Notes: generated from the letters alone by a model not told the origin. Counted from the first letter of the stretch, positions 1-12,931 are shown. The stretch: 64,000 nucleotides of DNA from Paulownia fortunei (GCA_019321725.1 CM033120.1:1922001-1986000), one strand, 5' to 3'. Numbers and translations: made by a program.

Positions 1-260
1 TTTATTTCTTATATATATATTTATATATACACACAAAATTGAACTAGAAACTTTTCTTTGTTTTTCCTCATTGAAGAGGACTTCAAAATAGCTTGGTAAA
101 ACTTACCAAACTTAACATATTTATACATCAAGAATAACTTCATGACTCTAGCTAAGAATTAATGTGACACAAATGCACATGAATACATACTTTTCAATGT
201 GAATACACATTACCCAATGTGAGACACTTATTATATATAAATACACCATTTTATACAACA
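1..260 (-). repeat. 3' LTR (partial) of a copia element
   Basis: On the minus strand a purine tract at 261-271 (AAGTGGGGGAT) is followed at once by TGTTGTATAAAATGG, the usual arrangement of a polypurine tract and the TG start of a 3' LTR. The LTR runs leftward off the window, so its length and CA end are not visible. No matching 5' LTR was recognised to the right of the gag start at 4779. Confidence 0.7.
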
Positions 261-271
261 ATCCCCCACTT
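261..271 (-). other. Polypurine tract of the copia element
   Basis: The minus-strand sequence AAGTGGGGGAT lies directly before the LTR start. This is the plus-strand DNA priming site of LTR retrotransposons, and it fixes the orientation and the 3' boundary of the internal region. Confidence 0.7.
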
Positions 272-899
272 ATTTACATATAATATAAAAATAAGTATCA
301 ACTTATTTTACATAATGAATAGCCATAAAGTGGACAAATCTTTAACTTATGGTTGAAAATGAGACACTAGGGAAACATATTCTCACTATATATGATTTCA
401 TGCTCCTTTTTTTTTGCCAGCACATTTATAAATAGGTTTTGTGCTTAATCCTGGTTTTCACAAGAACTCTAGGATTTTACCGAGTAATCCATAAGAAACG
501 ACCTCTCACTTTTCTAATTGTATAGGTAGACTTATCAAGAATTGTCCATAATGCTATAAGCCTATTAAGGATTTTAAATCCAACCTACTCTTGTTGTGGT
601 AATAGAAGTGCATAGATCAGATATAGAACTTTCAAAATAGTGTTACCCCACTATTTCAAGTTATGCATTCGAAATGTATCCAAGTTCCCATTTCATCAAT
701 GTCTAATATTAAATTGCCTTTTTAATTCTCATACTTAAGGTGACAAATGTGTGACTTGTACCTTAAGATAGAGTTAGTTTCAATCAAGATATTATTTTAA
801 TCGGTAATAGTCCTATATCTCTCATGATTTGTATTATTTTCTCCAGATAAAGATTTTGTTAGTAGATCAGCTAACATTTGATTAGTAGGGAGAACTCAA

Positions 900-2300
900 G
901 TACAATCTTCCCTCTTTTAATCATATTTCTAATATGATTATACCTCATAGCAATGTGTTTGGGCTTGATATTATCTCATTCTTTGTATTATAAATCGCAG
1001 TTTGATTATCACAGTACAAAGTAGTTGGATCCTTTTTAGAATCTAAGAAAGGAATAGTTCTAAGGAATCTTCTAAACCATATAATGTCTTTGTTTCCAAT
1101 AGACATTGCTATATATTCAGATTACATAGAAAATAAAGCAACATAAGTTTGCCTCTTCGAAACCAAGCGACTATGGCACCACCTATAGTGAACAACCAAC
1201 CACTTGTTGATTTAGAGTCAGTTGTGTCTATTTCCCAATTTGCATCACTATAACACTCAAGTGTAGATGAACTATATTTATGGTGTAAGCCATAATTCAT
1301 AGTGAACTTTAAGTACCTTAGTACTCTCTTTAGTTCCTTCCAATGTTCTTCACTAGGATTGCTAATAAATCTACTTAATATACCAATTAAACACGCAAGA
1401 TCAAGTCTTGTGTGATTCACCACATACATGATTATACCAATTATTTTGACATATTCTTCTGGATTTACAACTTCTCATTTGTTAGGAACTATCTTCACAT
1501 GATGATCAATACGACATTTACTTACTTTGTAATCAAAGTAATTGAACATTCTCAACACTTTCTCAATGTAATAAGATTGTGTTAATATATAAGTTCTATC
1601 TATTTTGAGAACTTTGACCCCCCAAAATGACATCTACTGGACCAAAGTCCTTTATGCCAAAAGCTTGTTTCAAATAAATTTTGATTTCATTTACACATTA
1701 AATATTGGAACCAAAAATAAGCAAATCATCAATATATAAAGTTAAAATCACTTTATATTAAAGAGTAACTTTAGTAAACACACAACTTTCAACTTTGCTA
1801 CTCTTAAAACTAAATTTTCTAATTTCATGCTTAAATTTCTTATACAATTATCTAGGTGCTTGTTTAAGACCATACAAAGACTCATTTAATTTACATACTT
1901 TATGTTTTTTACCTTTAATAATATATCATTCTTGTTGATGTATGTAAATTTCTTCTTCTGAGTCTCCATTTAAGAAATCAGTTTTAACATCCATTTGATG
2001 AACCTCTAAGTCATAAATAAAAGCAATTGCAAAGATACTCTAATAGATGTACATTTTGTTATAGGAGAAAATGCTTCAAAAATATTATATATCTTCTTTT
2101 TTACTATAACCTTTGGCTACTAACCTTACTTTGTACTTTTCAACACTACAATTAGTTTTGAGTTTCTTTTTAAAACCCATTTACAACCAATAGGTTTGGT
2201 GTTGGGAGGAGGATCCACATGAGTCTATGTTTGATTATCAAGAATTGATTTAATCTCATCATCCATGACTCTTTTCCACATATTTGAGTCAGATAATGAT
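900..2300 (-). pseudogene. Copia reverse transcriptase and RNase H remnant
   Basis: Minus-strand translation shows KLNESLYGLKQAPR at about 1850-1893, followed by a stop where Gln-Trp is expected. The catalytic YIDD motif is at 1725-1736 in the context LTLYIDDLLIFGS. RNase H follows at 1109-1429, with SEEHWKELKRVLRYLK and LECYSDANWEIDTTDSKST, the standard copia RNase H sequence with its Asp. Upstream, a QMDVKTDFLNGD-like segment can be traced near 1970-2000. Several frameshifts separate the pieces. Confidence 0.85.
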
Positions 2301-2399
2301 ATATCTTCTTGAAAAGATTTAGGATCCTCTTTTAATATGTAAGTTAACATATCGGGACCAAAATTCTTTTTAATTCTACGTCTCTTACTTCTCCTTAAT

Positions 2400-3821
2400 C
2401 AAACAATTTCATCATTTTAATCTTTGTTCAAATTTGCATCATTCACTGATGTTCTAACATGTATACGTGAGCTAGATGGAATATGTGAATTAGTCTCATT
2501 TGTTTCTAATTCAAGTTCATTTAACAAACCATTATTTAGTTCTAATATATCAAAATCTTTAATAGTTAAATTTTCATAAGATATAGCATACGTAGCTTCA
2601 AATACACTATTATCACTAAGCTTAAGAAATCTATATGTTTTACTAAGTACATAATATCCAACAAAAACAGATTTCACAACTTTACTACCAAATTTCGGCT
2701 TTTTCAAAGTTGCATCTAAAATATATACAATACAACCCCATACCTTCAAGTGTTTAATGTTAGGCTTATGCCTAACCAACTACTTATATGGAGTTTTTAT
2801 AAGCTTTTTATTCACAATTATGTTACTAATGTAACAAGACCTTAATAGTGTATCTCCCCAATAACTCATTGAAAGTTTAGAGTGTATTAGCATGCCAGTA
2901 ACCATTTCCAGTAAGGATCTATTTTTTCTTTCGGCTACTCCATTTTGTGGTGGAGTATTAGGTGTTGAAAATTATCTTACTGTACCATTTGTAAACAAAA
3001 TGATATGAACTCATTAGAAAAATATTCACCACTTCTATCAGATCTCAATCTTTTGATCCTTAAATTGGTTTTATTTTCAACTTCTTCTTTGAAAATTTTA
3101 AACTTATCAAAAGTCTCATTCTTGGTTCTTAATAAATACATATAAGTGAATTTAGAAAAAAAATCATCAATAAATATAATAAAGTAATATTTTTCACCTC
3201 TAGTAACATGCTCTTTATTATCACATATATCAGTATGAATGAGTTTAAGTAAAATAGTTGATCTAGCTACACTTTTAAAAGAAGTTTAAGTCAACTTAGA
3301 CTATGCACAACATTCACAAGTGTTCATATATAAAGTAGATGAAGACTTGGGAATTAAATCATAATTAATCATACAATTCATAGCATTCATACCAATATGT
3401 CATAATCTAAAGTGCCAAAAATCATGCTTATCATTTTCAACATAATGAAAAGAATCAACAAAGTAAGATGAAATGGAAATATTATTATTAATACTCAACA
3501 AGTATATATTATCTTTAATGTAGCCTTTCCAACAAATGATCCCTTAGTTATGACCATTTTTTGGAATTCAAAAGCTACTTTAAAGCCATTTTCATTCAAC
3601 TTGTGGACTGAAATAAGATTCTTTCTCATAAAGGGAATGTGATACATATTTTTCAAAGTTAAAGTTTTTCCTGAAGTAAGAGGAAGAAGAACAGTTCTTT
3701 TGCCCAAAACTTTACTAGTTGAAGAGTTGCCCATGTAGACTGTTTTTGTCTCATCAAGCTCTTCATATATTTTGAATAAGTTTCTATTTGGAGTCACATG
3801 ATAAGTTGCACCCGAATCCAT
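2400..3821 (-). pseudogene. Copia protease and integrase remnant
   Basis: The piece starting at 3821 opens with MDSGATYHV, holding the aspartic protease DSGA active-site motif, and continues into KNLISVHKL, typical of the GAG-pre-integrase segment. The zinc-binding H-H-C-C domain follows at about 3290-3425, ending in CECC, but has an in-frame stop. The core motif RSDRSGEYF (3022-3044) matches the copia RSDRGGEY around the second catalytic Asp. The C-terminal integrase part at 2417-2779 includes HLKVWGCIVYI and KSVFVGYYV. Domain order is normal; the frame is broken several times. Confidence 0.85.
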
Positions 3822-4779
3822 TCACCATGTTGAATCCATGTCATTAATAACACATATTTCGAAAAGCATAGCAATCAAGTCATTTTTCACCAAATTTATC
3901 TCATCATTTTTCTTTTGTCCTTTGCAATGACGACATTCCCTAGCCAAATGACTAGGTTTGCAACAAACATAGAAAGGTCCTTTCTTCTTTTTCTTGGGAT
4001 TCCCATGTTCTTCATTCATGTTCGAGTTGAATTTCTTCATTTTCTTGGATTTTTCTTGGTTTTCCTTAGAAGTTCCTTGAAGGTTCTTTTCTTCCAGTTG
4101 ATTCACACCATCATTCTTTATTGAAATTGAACCATCCCTTTTAAAACTTTCAGTCTCAATTTGGATGCTTTGAAGAAGTTCGTCCAAAGAAATAGACTTC
4201 TTCTTATGTTTCAATTTCTTTTAGTAATCTTTCCATGAAGGATGAAGTTTACCAATGATAGTAAAAACTTGAAAGGTCTCACAAATGGGTTTATCCGCAT
4301 CAGCACATTATGTTGCTATATCATTTAACTCATTTACTTGAACAATAATAGGTTTAGTATCCACCATCTTGTACTCAACATACTTATTAACCAAAAAAGA
4401 CTTATTTCCAACATCTTCATTAACATACATTCTCTTTATAACATTCCAAAGTTCAACAACAGGTTCGTGAACATGGAAGACATTGAAAAGTGTGTTGTTC
4501 AAGGACTGGAGGATGGTGAAACAACAAATGAAGTCATCATCTTTCCATTTCTTAGCCTTTTTTGCAACCTCTACCTTTTGTGCAACCTCTGCCTTTTGTG
4601 CTTCTGTTGTTGTCGGATCAGTCACATGTTCCAAACCTTGTTTGAACAACACATAGAATACATTTACAATTGTAAAAAAAGTAATCCGTCTTCAAACTCC
4701 AGCTTTTGTAGTTCAACCCGTTCAACCTTTCCAATTTGTCTCCATCATGCAATTGTGCCTTGACCAGAACAGACTCCAT
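3822..4779 (-). pseudogene. Copia gag remnant with zinc knuckle
   Basis: A start codon at 4777-4779 opens a reading frame that contains LNGLNYKSWSLKTDYF, the family's N-terminal gag pattern. The frame then shifts to a piece at 4308-4652 and another at 3822-4214. The last piece carries a zinc knuckle at 3933-3974 reading FYVCCKPSHLAREC. The canonical motif is CX2CX4HX4C, so the first cysteine is replaced by phenylalanine. A lysine-rich stretch precedes the knuckle. Gag would form the particle and bind RNA; this copy is broken. Confidence 0.8.
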
Positions 4780-7640
4780 TATAGAATTTTAATACCTTAA
4801 AACTGTTGTATGTGGTTTTGTTTATAGTATGTATGAAAAATCTGCATACGTTAGACACACCTTTAAAGATACTTTCTTTAAGGTATTAATTCCTACTACT
4901 ACGATGTAAATAGAACTCTCGGTATTAACCTCCAAGATACAAAGTCTACACTAAAATTTTAAGTTTACACTACTTAGAATTTTCTAGAGCAGAATTCACA
5001 AGTTTTGATAAAAATAAAAATATACAAAAAGAAAGATTGAAAGTTCTCCGTTGTAGGAAAAGTTTTTAATTCGTATTCTGTATTTTATGTTGTAAAACAT
5101 AAGTTATTTACAAATTTTCAAATATTGCAATCCTTCTCAGGAGATATCTGTTGGTGAAAAGACAACTCTTTAATTCAAAAGTTTAATCATTTTAATTTTA
5201 AAATTAGATGGATTCGAAAATTTACCCCTTGGAACCCGCGGTCCCTGTCATTTCGGTTGATTAATCGAAGGAGAATTTGGTGAAGTATCTAAAATGAGAA
5301 TCTTCCCAAATTGGAGCCTATTCAACACCCATTACAATTTCGTTACACATGCAAAATCTTTTGTAATCAATGCACATGTATATATTCTTTATATATGTGT
5401 GTGTGTTACAGAGAATCAATATAGTGAATACATTCAGCCCACCTATATTTGTTAGATACTACCTACATGCATGTGTTGATCATTGGATGAGTATATGGTG
5501 ATTTCATAGAGGGAAATGCTAATATTACTATTAATAATTTAGTGATGTATAACCCCATTTAGATAACACCAAGCAGAGTAACATCTCATGCCCCAAAAGA
5601 AACATTCTACTTCAAAACTTATATATAGTTCATTGTCATTGTATTTTGTTAATTAGAAGGAGTGCATCGTTAACATTTTAGAAAAAACAGAGAAACAATG
5701 AAATGTTTGGAGGGATGGATATTAAGGAAAATATGATATTGCGAAAGTACAAACTACTAGAAAAACACAAAAAATTGTGAAAGAAACATTCTTTGGAAAA
5801 AAATGGTATCGGATTATTGAGAAATACAATGGACTTTACCATTTAGTAAATGAAAAATGTACAAAGATGCTATGTGGACTATATTAAAGTATATTTATTA
5901 AATGGGAGGCTTTAATAATTAAAAATTAAATAAGAACATGAATCCCAAAATATGTGACATACAATGCAAAACAAAATTAAACAACAAAATAATAAAAAGA
6001 ATTCTCTTAAACCTCTTATCAATGTCTCTATCTCGACCTTAAACACTGATTTCTTTGGATCGTTCCTTGTAGATCTCCTGAGATTAAAATAGATTAATAT
6101 TATGAAAAAATGTGGTTTTTACAAGCATTTCAAAAACTTTTAAGATTGCATCATATTTTTATGAGAAAGAGCCCAATCAAGAGATCTTAAAATTAATTCT
6201 TTTCACTTTTATGCAAATTTAATTATGGCAATGGTTTGGCATCGCATATCATTGAGTGATTGAGACATACAATGTACAATTGAGTTACTAGGTCTAAAAC
6301 TTGAGAAATTAAACTAGTTGAAGGTTCTTTCTCTTCTTCTTGACACACATTTTGGATTACATATGTTTGATCGGGCTTGAGTTTTTGTCACACGATAATA
6401 CGTTAAAATTGCTATACACGATCAATTGATTTGATTAGACCAAGTTCTGGTAAAAAAAAAATTCCTCAGCAGATTAATAAAGTTTTGACTCACTATATAA
6501 GTTACTATATGTTAGATATTATAATTGTGACTTTACATAATTTTGACTCCAATTCATACGATTTCCACAACAATTTAATATACAAGCACGAACACACAGA
6601 ACAAAATGGTGGAAAATAAGAAAGGGAGGGCAAAAAAAAGATTCACTATAAAACCAAGAATAATAAATAAAAAAAAAGAGGTAAATTATCTAATCGCTTT
6701 TGCCATGCCCGATTGAATTACTGATTTACAAACTTCAATCATTAGAATATCTAATTCATTCAAACTGACATATTGTTCACAGCACAACATTAATAAAACA
6801 TGTAATAATTTTTTTTTTTTTTTTGGCCGAGCACTTCTCTAACACACACGATTATCAAGTGAATTACAACAAGAACAACATTATTATTAATAATTGACCA
6901 AACTACAATACAATCTTGTCTTTTTTGTTGTATTGTGGAACGCTTCCACGCAATCATCCATTTCTCTTTAAATTGTAGAAAAATAAATTCTCAACGTGAT
7001 TCTAAATTCAAGTAGAAAAGTAGATTATTGAACTTCAAAAGTGGATCAAATGATCTGCAAATTTCCAAATGGAATGTATACCATCAACTTATCTGAAAAA
7101 TTCAACATGTTTATTCTACATAACAATCGTAAAGGCCAAAAAAGAGAGGAAAAAAAAGTATCCTCGAGTATCACACCATATATATTTATAGTACCAAGTA
7201 CTTATGAAATCAATATGAAAATTTTCCTTTTTTCTTTTTCCTTTTTGTAGATATATGATAATAATTGGCAAAAAAGGGCATGCCAAGACAAAATTACACT
7301 TTTTTGGCTTGACTAATAAAGGTTCTATCATTGAAAATTGAGCCATTGCTTTTTGCAGTTTGCATGTTCAAAATCACAAGGTGTTTGACTTATGAAGCAT
7401 AGAAATAATTAAGCTTCTCGAAGTTTCAAATTGTCAAGGAAATAACACATTTAAACAACAAATAGACTAGGGTTTGTTTGTCATTTTTCTTTTATTTTAG
7501 TTTTTGTCCAAAAGTTAAGAGATGTAGTTCTCCATATTGGCACACACAAAAGACAAAAACAAATAATAAAACACCATTATTATTTGATTTTTTTGGAAGA
7601 AAACACATTCTTTGTGCTTGTTTAACCCTATTAAATTTTA
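4780..7640. other. Intergenic, no gene seen
   Basis: AT-rich DNA with no convincing coding sequence. The first few hundred bases may hold the diverged leader or 5' LTR of the copia element on the left, but no LTR pair could be matched. Open frames here are short, low-complexity and lack family motifs. Confidence 0.5.
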
Positions 7641-7892
7641 CTTCCTCTATCCCCATTTTACAACTCTTATTTTATTTTTAAGACATCCAAACTTTATTTT
7701 TTTAAATTTGAACTTTTTTCCCAAATCACCCTCTCATTTTAATTAGTGTTAATTAGTGATGTAATACAAGTAAGTCTCAATTACTACTTTTTACATAATA
7801 TTATAAATTTACTTAAAATTATAACTTTTTCAATTTTCATCTAAAATATCGCATCGAGGCGAACTGGATACATAATTTTAAGATCAAGGGAG
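7641..7892. mobile_element. Stowaway-like MITE candidate
   Basis: The left end CTTCCTCTATCCCC and the right end GATCAAGGGAG resemble the CTCCCTCCGTCCC-type termini of plant Stowaway MITEs in opposite orientation, about 250 bp apart in AT-rich DNA. The arms are diverged and no clear TA target duplication could be confirmed, so this is tentative. Confidence 0.35.
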
Positions 7893-8390
7893 CATTTCAT
7901 AATCCAATAACTTGATTGGGTATGTAAACACCTTTGATAAATAAGAATGTCGGATAATCAATGATTACGCGATATAGTATATATAGAGTATACTTATGGA
8001 ACATTATACGGTACTTTCAATATTATTGTTCAAATAAAACTTAATTATTCTCAGTCGCAATACTAAACATATTTAAAATTTCACAAATTTAAAAAAAAAA
8101 GAAATATAATAAATACAGCCAACGAATAGGGCAGTAGAGGGAACAATATAACATAAATTTTAAAAAAAAAATGGAACCTAAATTAGAGATATCAGAACAA
8201 TATATATGAAAAAGTAATATACAAACAAACCGCAACCATAGATGTACATAAGCTCACATAAAATTCTACTATCAACCATAACAAACCAAGCTTTTATAAC
8301 CTGAGTGGACCTAACCACCAAAAAGACATAGAAAGGGTCCATTCTATATTACCTAATATACCTGAAAATTAACTTAAGAGACAGCACTAT
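7893..8390. other. Region downstream of the MYB gene
   Basis: The MYB stop codon is at 8391-8393 on the minus strand, so this AT-rich stretch holds the MYB 3' untranslated region and then intergenic DNA. The exact polyadenylation site cannot be fixed from sequence alone. No other gene was seen. Confidence 0.5.
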
Positions 8391-9681
8391 TTACATGAAA
8401 TCATCTAAGTCTAAACTCTCAGGAATTTCAAATTTTAACAGGTTACTGCAAAAGCTTTCCCTCTCCTCTTCTGTGCTCCCATTGATAAATGTTGAGGCCG
8501 AATTTAAAGGAGCTGGGCTGGATAGAGGAGTCGATAGAACTGAATCAAAGCTCGAATTCTCTGATAAGTCTGCCTTCATTTGATCAGAAACTCCATAGAA
8601 AAAGCTTGATAGAGTAGTAGGAAGACTTTCACTTGCAGCAGTAGTAGTAGTTGTTAAATAATCTTGGAATATTTGGCCACTTGAGTTGGTAGAATCCATA
8701 GAAAAATGCCCCATATTCCCTTGGATGGATTGAGTTTGATTTGGAAATGAAGAAGTGGTAAGATTTGATGGGATTTGTTGGCTGATAACATTTTCAAACT
8801 GATTAGGTTGGAAAACTGGGGCCTGATTTTGAAGCTCATAAGAATCCAAGAACTGGTTTTCTTGAAGCTTTTGCAATAAAATATTAGGGTTTTCATTGTT
8901 TGCTGACAGGAGATGCAAAGCAAGCCTTAATGCTTCTGGATTCAGAAGTGTTTGAAGCTGGAGGAGGTTCGACAGGTTGAGCTGTGGTGAGTTGAGAAGT
9001 GATGATAGGTCTAAAAGGTCGAGCCGCGGGGCATGAGTCACTGGATCAATCCCCATTCTGAGGAGCCTCTTTCTGATGTGTGTGTTCCAGTAGTTCTTGA
9101 TTTCATTGTCTGTTCTTCCAGGCAGACGTGCCGCGATAGCAGACCACCTAGTTCAGAGGATCAAAAACATGAGACCCTTTAGCCTTTTATGATGATATAT
9201 GAGAGAAAAATATGTTTATATGACATAGGAAAAAAAAACTAGGGAAAATGGTTAAGTGAATGGACTTACTTGTTGCCAAGAACACTGTGTAGTTGTATAA
9301 TAGTTTCCTCTTCCTCAAATGAAAACCTTCCTCTCTTGATATCAGGCCTTAAATAGTTTGTCCAACGCAGACGACAACTCTTCCCACATCTTTGAAGCCC
9401 TGAACATATATATCAATCATGTCAAATTTGGTACAGAAAAGATTGAAATATAATGATCATCAGATGATATAACATTCGATTTAGACCTAGATTTGGACCG
9501 TTGTCTCGTACTTTAGTTTTTAGAAATGAAAACAAAAAAAGTATATACCAGCATTCTTTGGAAGGGTTCTCCAGTTGGCAGGACCATGAATCTGAATATG
9601 TTGAATGAGCTTCATGTCTTCCTCTGGGGTCCATGGACCTTTCTTGAGGCCACTTTTATCACAACATGGTGATCTTCCCAT
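8391..9681 (-). CDS. R2R3-MYB transcription factor, subgroup 11-like (MYB102/MYB74 type), three exons
   Basis: The coding exons are 9549-9681, 9270-9399 and 8391-9147 (minus), giving 339 aa. Exons 1 and 2 are 133 and 130 nt, the conserved sizes for R2R3-MYB genes. Introns of 149 and 122 bp have GT..AG borders. The protein starts [18 protein letters not shown]. Repeat R2 has Trp17, 37 and 57; R3 has Phe70, Trp89 and Trp108, the usual pattern. It lacks an evident bHLH-binding signature in R3. After the domain comes [19 protein letters not shown], shared with Arabidopsis MYB41/49/74/102. The C-terminal half is rich in Leu, Asn, Gln and Ser, with an acidic end (SLDLDDFM) that may be an activation region. 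Members of this subgroup are nuclear DNA-binding regulators of drought, ABA, wounding and cutin/suberin responses. The precise orthologue is inferred, not proven. The gene appears intact. Confidence 0.93.
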
Positions 9682-9805
9682 TCTTGATGCTAATTATTCT
9701 TGTGAAGATAATTAAGATAATAAGAGTTTCAATTTTCAAAGGCAAAGAGAACTTTTGAAAAGGTGAAAATTGTAGGTCCAAATGATAAGGTGAAACCCCC
9801 ATCCC

Positions 9806-9813
9806 TTTATATA
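9806..9813 (-). promoter_or_regulatory. TATA box of the MYB gene
   Basis: The minus strand reads TATATAAA here, about 125 bp upstream of the MYB start codon. That places transcription start near 9775-9780 and gives a 5' untranslated region of roughly 95 nt. It is the only strong TATA match in the proximal upstream region. Confidence 0.65.
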
Positions 9814-9828
9814 GATGTTGAGAAGGAT

Positions 9829-9850
9829 GTGTGTGTGTGTGTGTGTGTGT
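9829..9850. repeat. (GT)11 microsatellite in the MYB promoter
   Basis: Eleven perfect GT units on the plus strand lie just upstream of the MYB TATA box. The tract is likely to vary in length between individuals. Confidence 0.95.
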
Positions 9851-9899
9851 GATGAACAGATTGAAGTCAATAGGATTTGGCGCCGGCCCTGCTCTATGT

Positions 9900-9902
<3 letters not shown>

Positions 9903-9938
<36 letters not shown>
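9903..9938. repeat. (TC)18 / (GA)18 microsatellite in the MYB promoter
   Basis: Eighteen perfect TC units on the plus strand read as GA on the MYB sense strand. In plants, GA-rich tracts near promoters are bound by BPC/GAGA-binding proteins. Whether this one acts so is inference. Confidence 0.95.
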
Positions 9939-9940
<2 letters not shown>

Positions 9941-9983
9941 GTTGTGTGTTGGGGAAACCTTAGACAAATTACATAAAATATCC

Positions 9984-10027
9984 GGTGGGGGGGGGGGGGG
10001 GGTGGCGGCGGGTGGAGGAGGTGGGGG
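9984..10027 (+). repeat. G-rich tract with a G16 run, upstream of MYB
   Basis: A run of 16 G (9987-10002) is followed by GGCGGCGGG, GGAGGAGG and GGGGG on the plus strand. At least four G-runs lie within 45 bases, so a G-quadruplex can form on the MYB template-side plus strand. Short open frames through this stretch are poly-Gly or poly-Pro artefacts. Confidence 0.8.
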
Positions 10028-10049
10028 TTCAAGTACATTTGTTTGGATT

Positions 10050-12386
10050 TTACCTTAAAGTATTATGAATATGAAATTATTGGTATTCATGTTCACATTA
10101 ACTTTTGCAATATTTATTTTGGTATGACGACAATTGTTTTCATATCTATGAAAATATAATAAATGGGTTGTCATTAAACAATTAAAATTTTAAGGATGCC
10201 ATTATTGACATTCATTATCACGAGTTGTAAGAAATGTTAAATGAGATTCCTATATAGAGACAATTTCTATGAAAAAGATTATTGGTCTGTCTATAGTAGC
10301 AATTTTTCTCATTAATTATGTATCTCCCATAATACAATTTCCTTCTTAGGAGAACTTCTAGGATGATTTTAAGCCAAATTAAATTGATTAATTAGCACAA
10401 GGTAAAATATGCTTGAGTTTAGGGACAAGTGGCAAGTATATGATGGCTTTTGACCTTTGCAAAAAAGTCTTCAAAGAAAGACTATTTAGTCGGTATGGTT
10501 GTTACATCCCCTACCCAATTATAAAGAAATAAATGTTTCTTAGTTTCATGGATTACTTCAATGGAGCAAAAACCCTTACTTTTTTTAATTTAATTTTAGG
10601 ATTGGGACCTCATAATTTGGAATTTTGTCGCCTATCGTCAACACATTAACCAAAATTTCAACTATTTGCGTGTTTCTTTTGTGGACAACATAGACATTTA
10701 GTAGAAAGATTATGAAATACTTTGAGAATTAATCAAAAATTCTTGACGATATCAAACTAGCTGAAATTCACTGAAAAAGAATTTACAATAAAACATACTA
10801 AAATGGTGCCCTAATAGCCCCCTCTTGCTAAAATTTTCAAGTCATAAAATTTGTTATATAGTTTATTATTGTTAAAATATTCTTTAAAAAAACAACTAAA
10901 TTATATATTTTAAATTGTTATATAATTTTACTAGCACTTTGTCCTATTGCATAATTAGTTTGAGGAAAAAAAGAATTGCTAAATTTGGTGACAAATTCCA
11001 AAATAAGGCATGAATGAAAAATTCTTTTCTTTTCTTCTCTTCTTCCAAGTGTTGTGTTGTGTTCCACTCATTACTTCTTTTCATTGTTTTCCTTCTTTTC
11101 CCTTTCGAAGGTTGGAGTGTAACACGTGTTTACCAGCTGCAAACACGATTTTACAATTGGGGCATTCTGTCTATCCACGTAAGTGTTCGTGACCAATTCT
11201 TCTTTCCATCATATGTCAAAACAGCCCACCTTTTTGTTGGATCAGTCGAATTATTTTCTTTAATTGTTCTTCTTCATTTTTTATTACCTATTGGTTTGAT
11301 TATCATTCAAACAATTTTACAACATTCTTCAATTTATTTTGCTATACAATTCATCTTACGGAAAAAGGAATTATATAATTACAATATTCCCTTCAAATTT
11401 TGTGGGTCATTTTATTTGTTACAAAGTTTTAAATTAAAATTGAAAAAGTAAAAATTACGTGTATATCTAAATTATTTTTTTAAAAAAATCCTATTCACAT
11501 CACTACATCAATAACTGTTGTTTTGGAGGAAGGAAAAAAATTAGAAAGTAAAGTCTAATTTAAAATGTTAAAAAAAACAAAAAACCACTATTTTTAAGAA
11601 TGAAAACATACAATTACCTTAAAATTATTAATTAACTTTTATTTAACATGTTTTGCAACTCAAACATGTACAATCATTTTGAATAGCAAGATAACTATTT
11701 TTGTGTGGAAATACATCGGAGATATTACATATTAAACGTTTCTACTTTCTAATAGTATTAAATGTGATAATTCAATATAATAAAATGTCATGAACTGAAT
11801 ATCACGAACATTTATTTATCAAAAAAGATTAAAAAAAAAAATACATCTCAACGTGCACAAAGTTTAGAGGTACGCATGGCCCCAACGAAATATTAGAAAA
11901 CTTAGTTATGATCCTTTTGTTGTACACCACATTTGGAAATTGGTAAGTGTAAATATGTTGCAATTTCAACAGTAGCAGAGTTTATCAAATTCAAAGTCGT
12001 TAGATTTCAGGTAATTGATTCATCAACCCTTCAGCTAACTAAAAAGATTTTGGTCAAACAATTTAATATTCACCCAAATCTCCATTTATATTTACATTAT
12101 TACTAAAAAGATTATCTCTATGTATCAGATCTTAGGTCAAAGCTCTTCCCCCCTTAGCTTTCTTGTCTTACATGATTTCCTCTTTTAATATTTACTATTT
12201 GCCCACAGTTCTAGAAGAAGTCTTTGCATTTATCCATTTCATGAGATAATATATATTCAACGAAAATACTTAATATTTAATGTCTCTAACAAATTCGATA
12301 TATTTTTTTTAAGCCCTAGCGCATAGTTTTTATTTCTGATCTTTTATTTTAATATGGTATTTCATCTCGTATTTCAATTAATAGAT
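10050..12386. other. Intergenic, no gene supported
   Basis: AT-rich sequence. The longest open frame is 145 codons at 11014-11451 (plus), rich in Phe, Leu and Ile with several hydrophobic stretches. It has no recognisable family motif, no clear promoter and no known counterpart to me, so it is not called as a gene. Confidence 0.5.
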
Positions 12387-12675
12387 ATACATCAAGATTA
12401 TATAACTTACTTGCATTTGTGATGTGACATATGAGATAAATTACTAAATTGGAACAGGTGATCCAAACTGCATAATTTTTAATTTAATAATTACGTAGTA
12501 GTGACATTATATCTAAATTTTTTCTTTTGTAATACACCCCAAGTTTACATGACTTACTCGTATTTATAATGTGAAATATGAAATAAATTACTAAATTTGA
12601 ACAGATGATCAGAACCGCGTAATTTCTAATTTTGTAAATGCGGAGCAATGACATTTGTACCAAAATTTTCTCATC
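12387..12675. repeat. Diverged tandem duplication, unit about 147 bp
   Basis: The segment 12387-12533 is repeated at about 12534-12675. Shared stretches include AACTTACT/GACTTACT, GATAAATTACTAAATT/AATAAATTACTAAATT and GAACAG-TGATC, all offset by 147 bases. Differences are scattered, so the duplication is old. No coding function was seen. Confidence 0.8.
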
Positions 12676-12931
12676 ATTATTGAATGGTTCATGCATGCAT
12701 GTAGGAGTTTAATTTGTTAGAGGAAGACGAAGTTTGATATTTACTGATTATAATAATATAGAATTGAAGTTAACTATGAAAATGACACACATGCATGCAC
12801 TTAGTATGAATTCAATTAATTGTTGAAAGAAAATCCATTATATAAATTGAAAGAAAATTCATTATGTATTAAAGTATGACCAAACTTCATCTTCTGCTCC
12901 CTTGTTAGGGTCTCATGAGACATCTTAATGT

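Larger units (their letters stand above)
261..4779 (-). mobile_element. Decayed Ty1/copia retrotransposon, internal region
   Basis: Reading the minus strand from 4779 leftward gives the copia order: gag, protease, integrase, reverse transcriptase, RNase H, then PPT and LTR. All domains are recognisable, but frameshifts and stop codons break the polyprotein into short pieces. One stop replaces a residue of the integrase H-H-C-C region, and another follows the KLNESLYGLKQAPR motif. The order with integrase before reverse transcriptase separates copia from gypsy. No intact primer-binding site or 5' LTR was found beyond 4779, so the 5' end is diverged or lost. It cannot encode a working polyprotein. 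Confidence 0.9.

Noticed and set aside
9736..10058. Open frames with poly-Pro, Arg-Glu or poly-Gly repeats
   Set aside because: They are translations of the (GT)n, (TC)n and G-run repeats in the MYB promoter.
11014..11451. A 145-codon open frame with hydrophobic stretches
   Set aside because: Composition follows the T-rich DNA, there is no recognisable motif or homologue pattern, and no promoter or splice context supports it.
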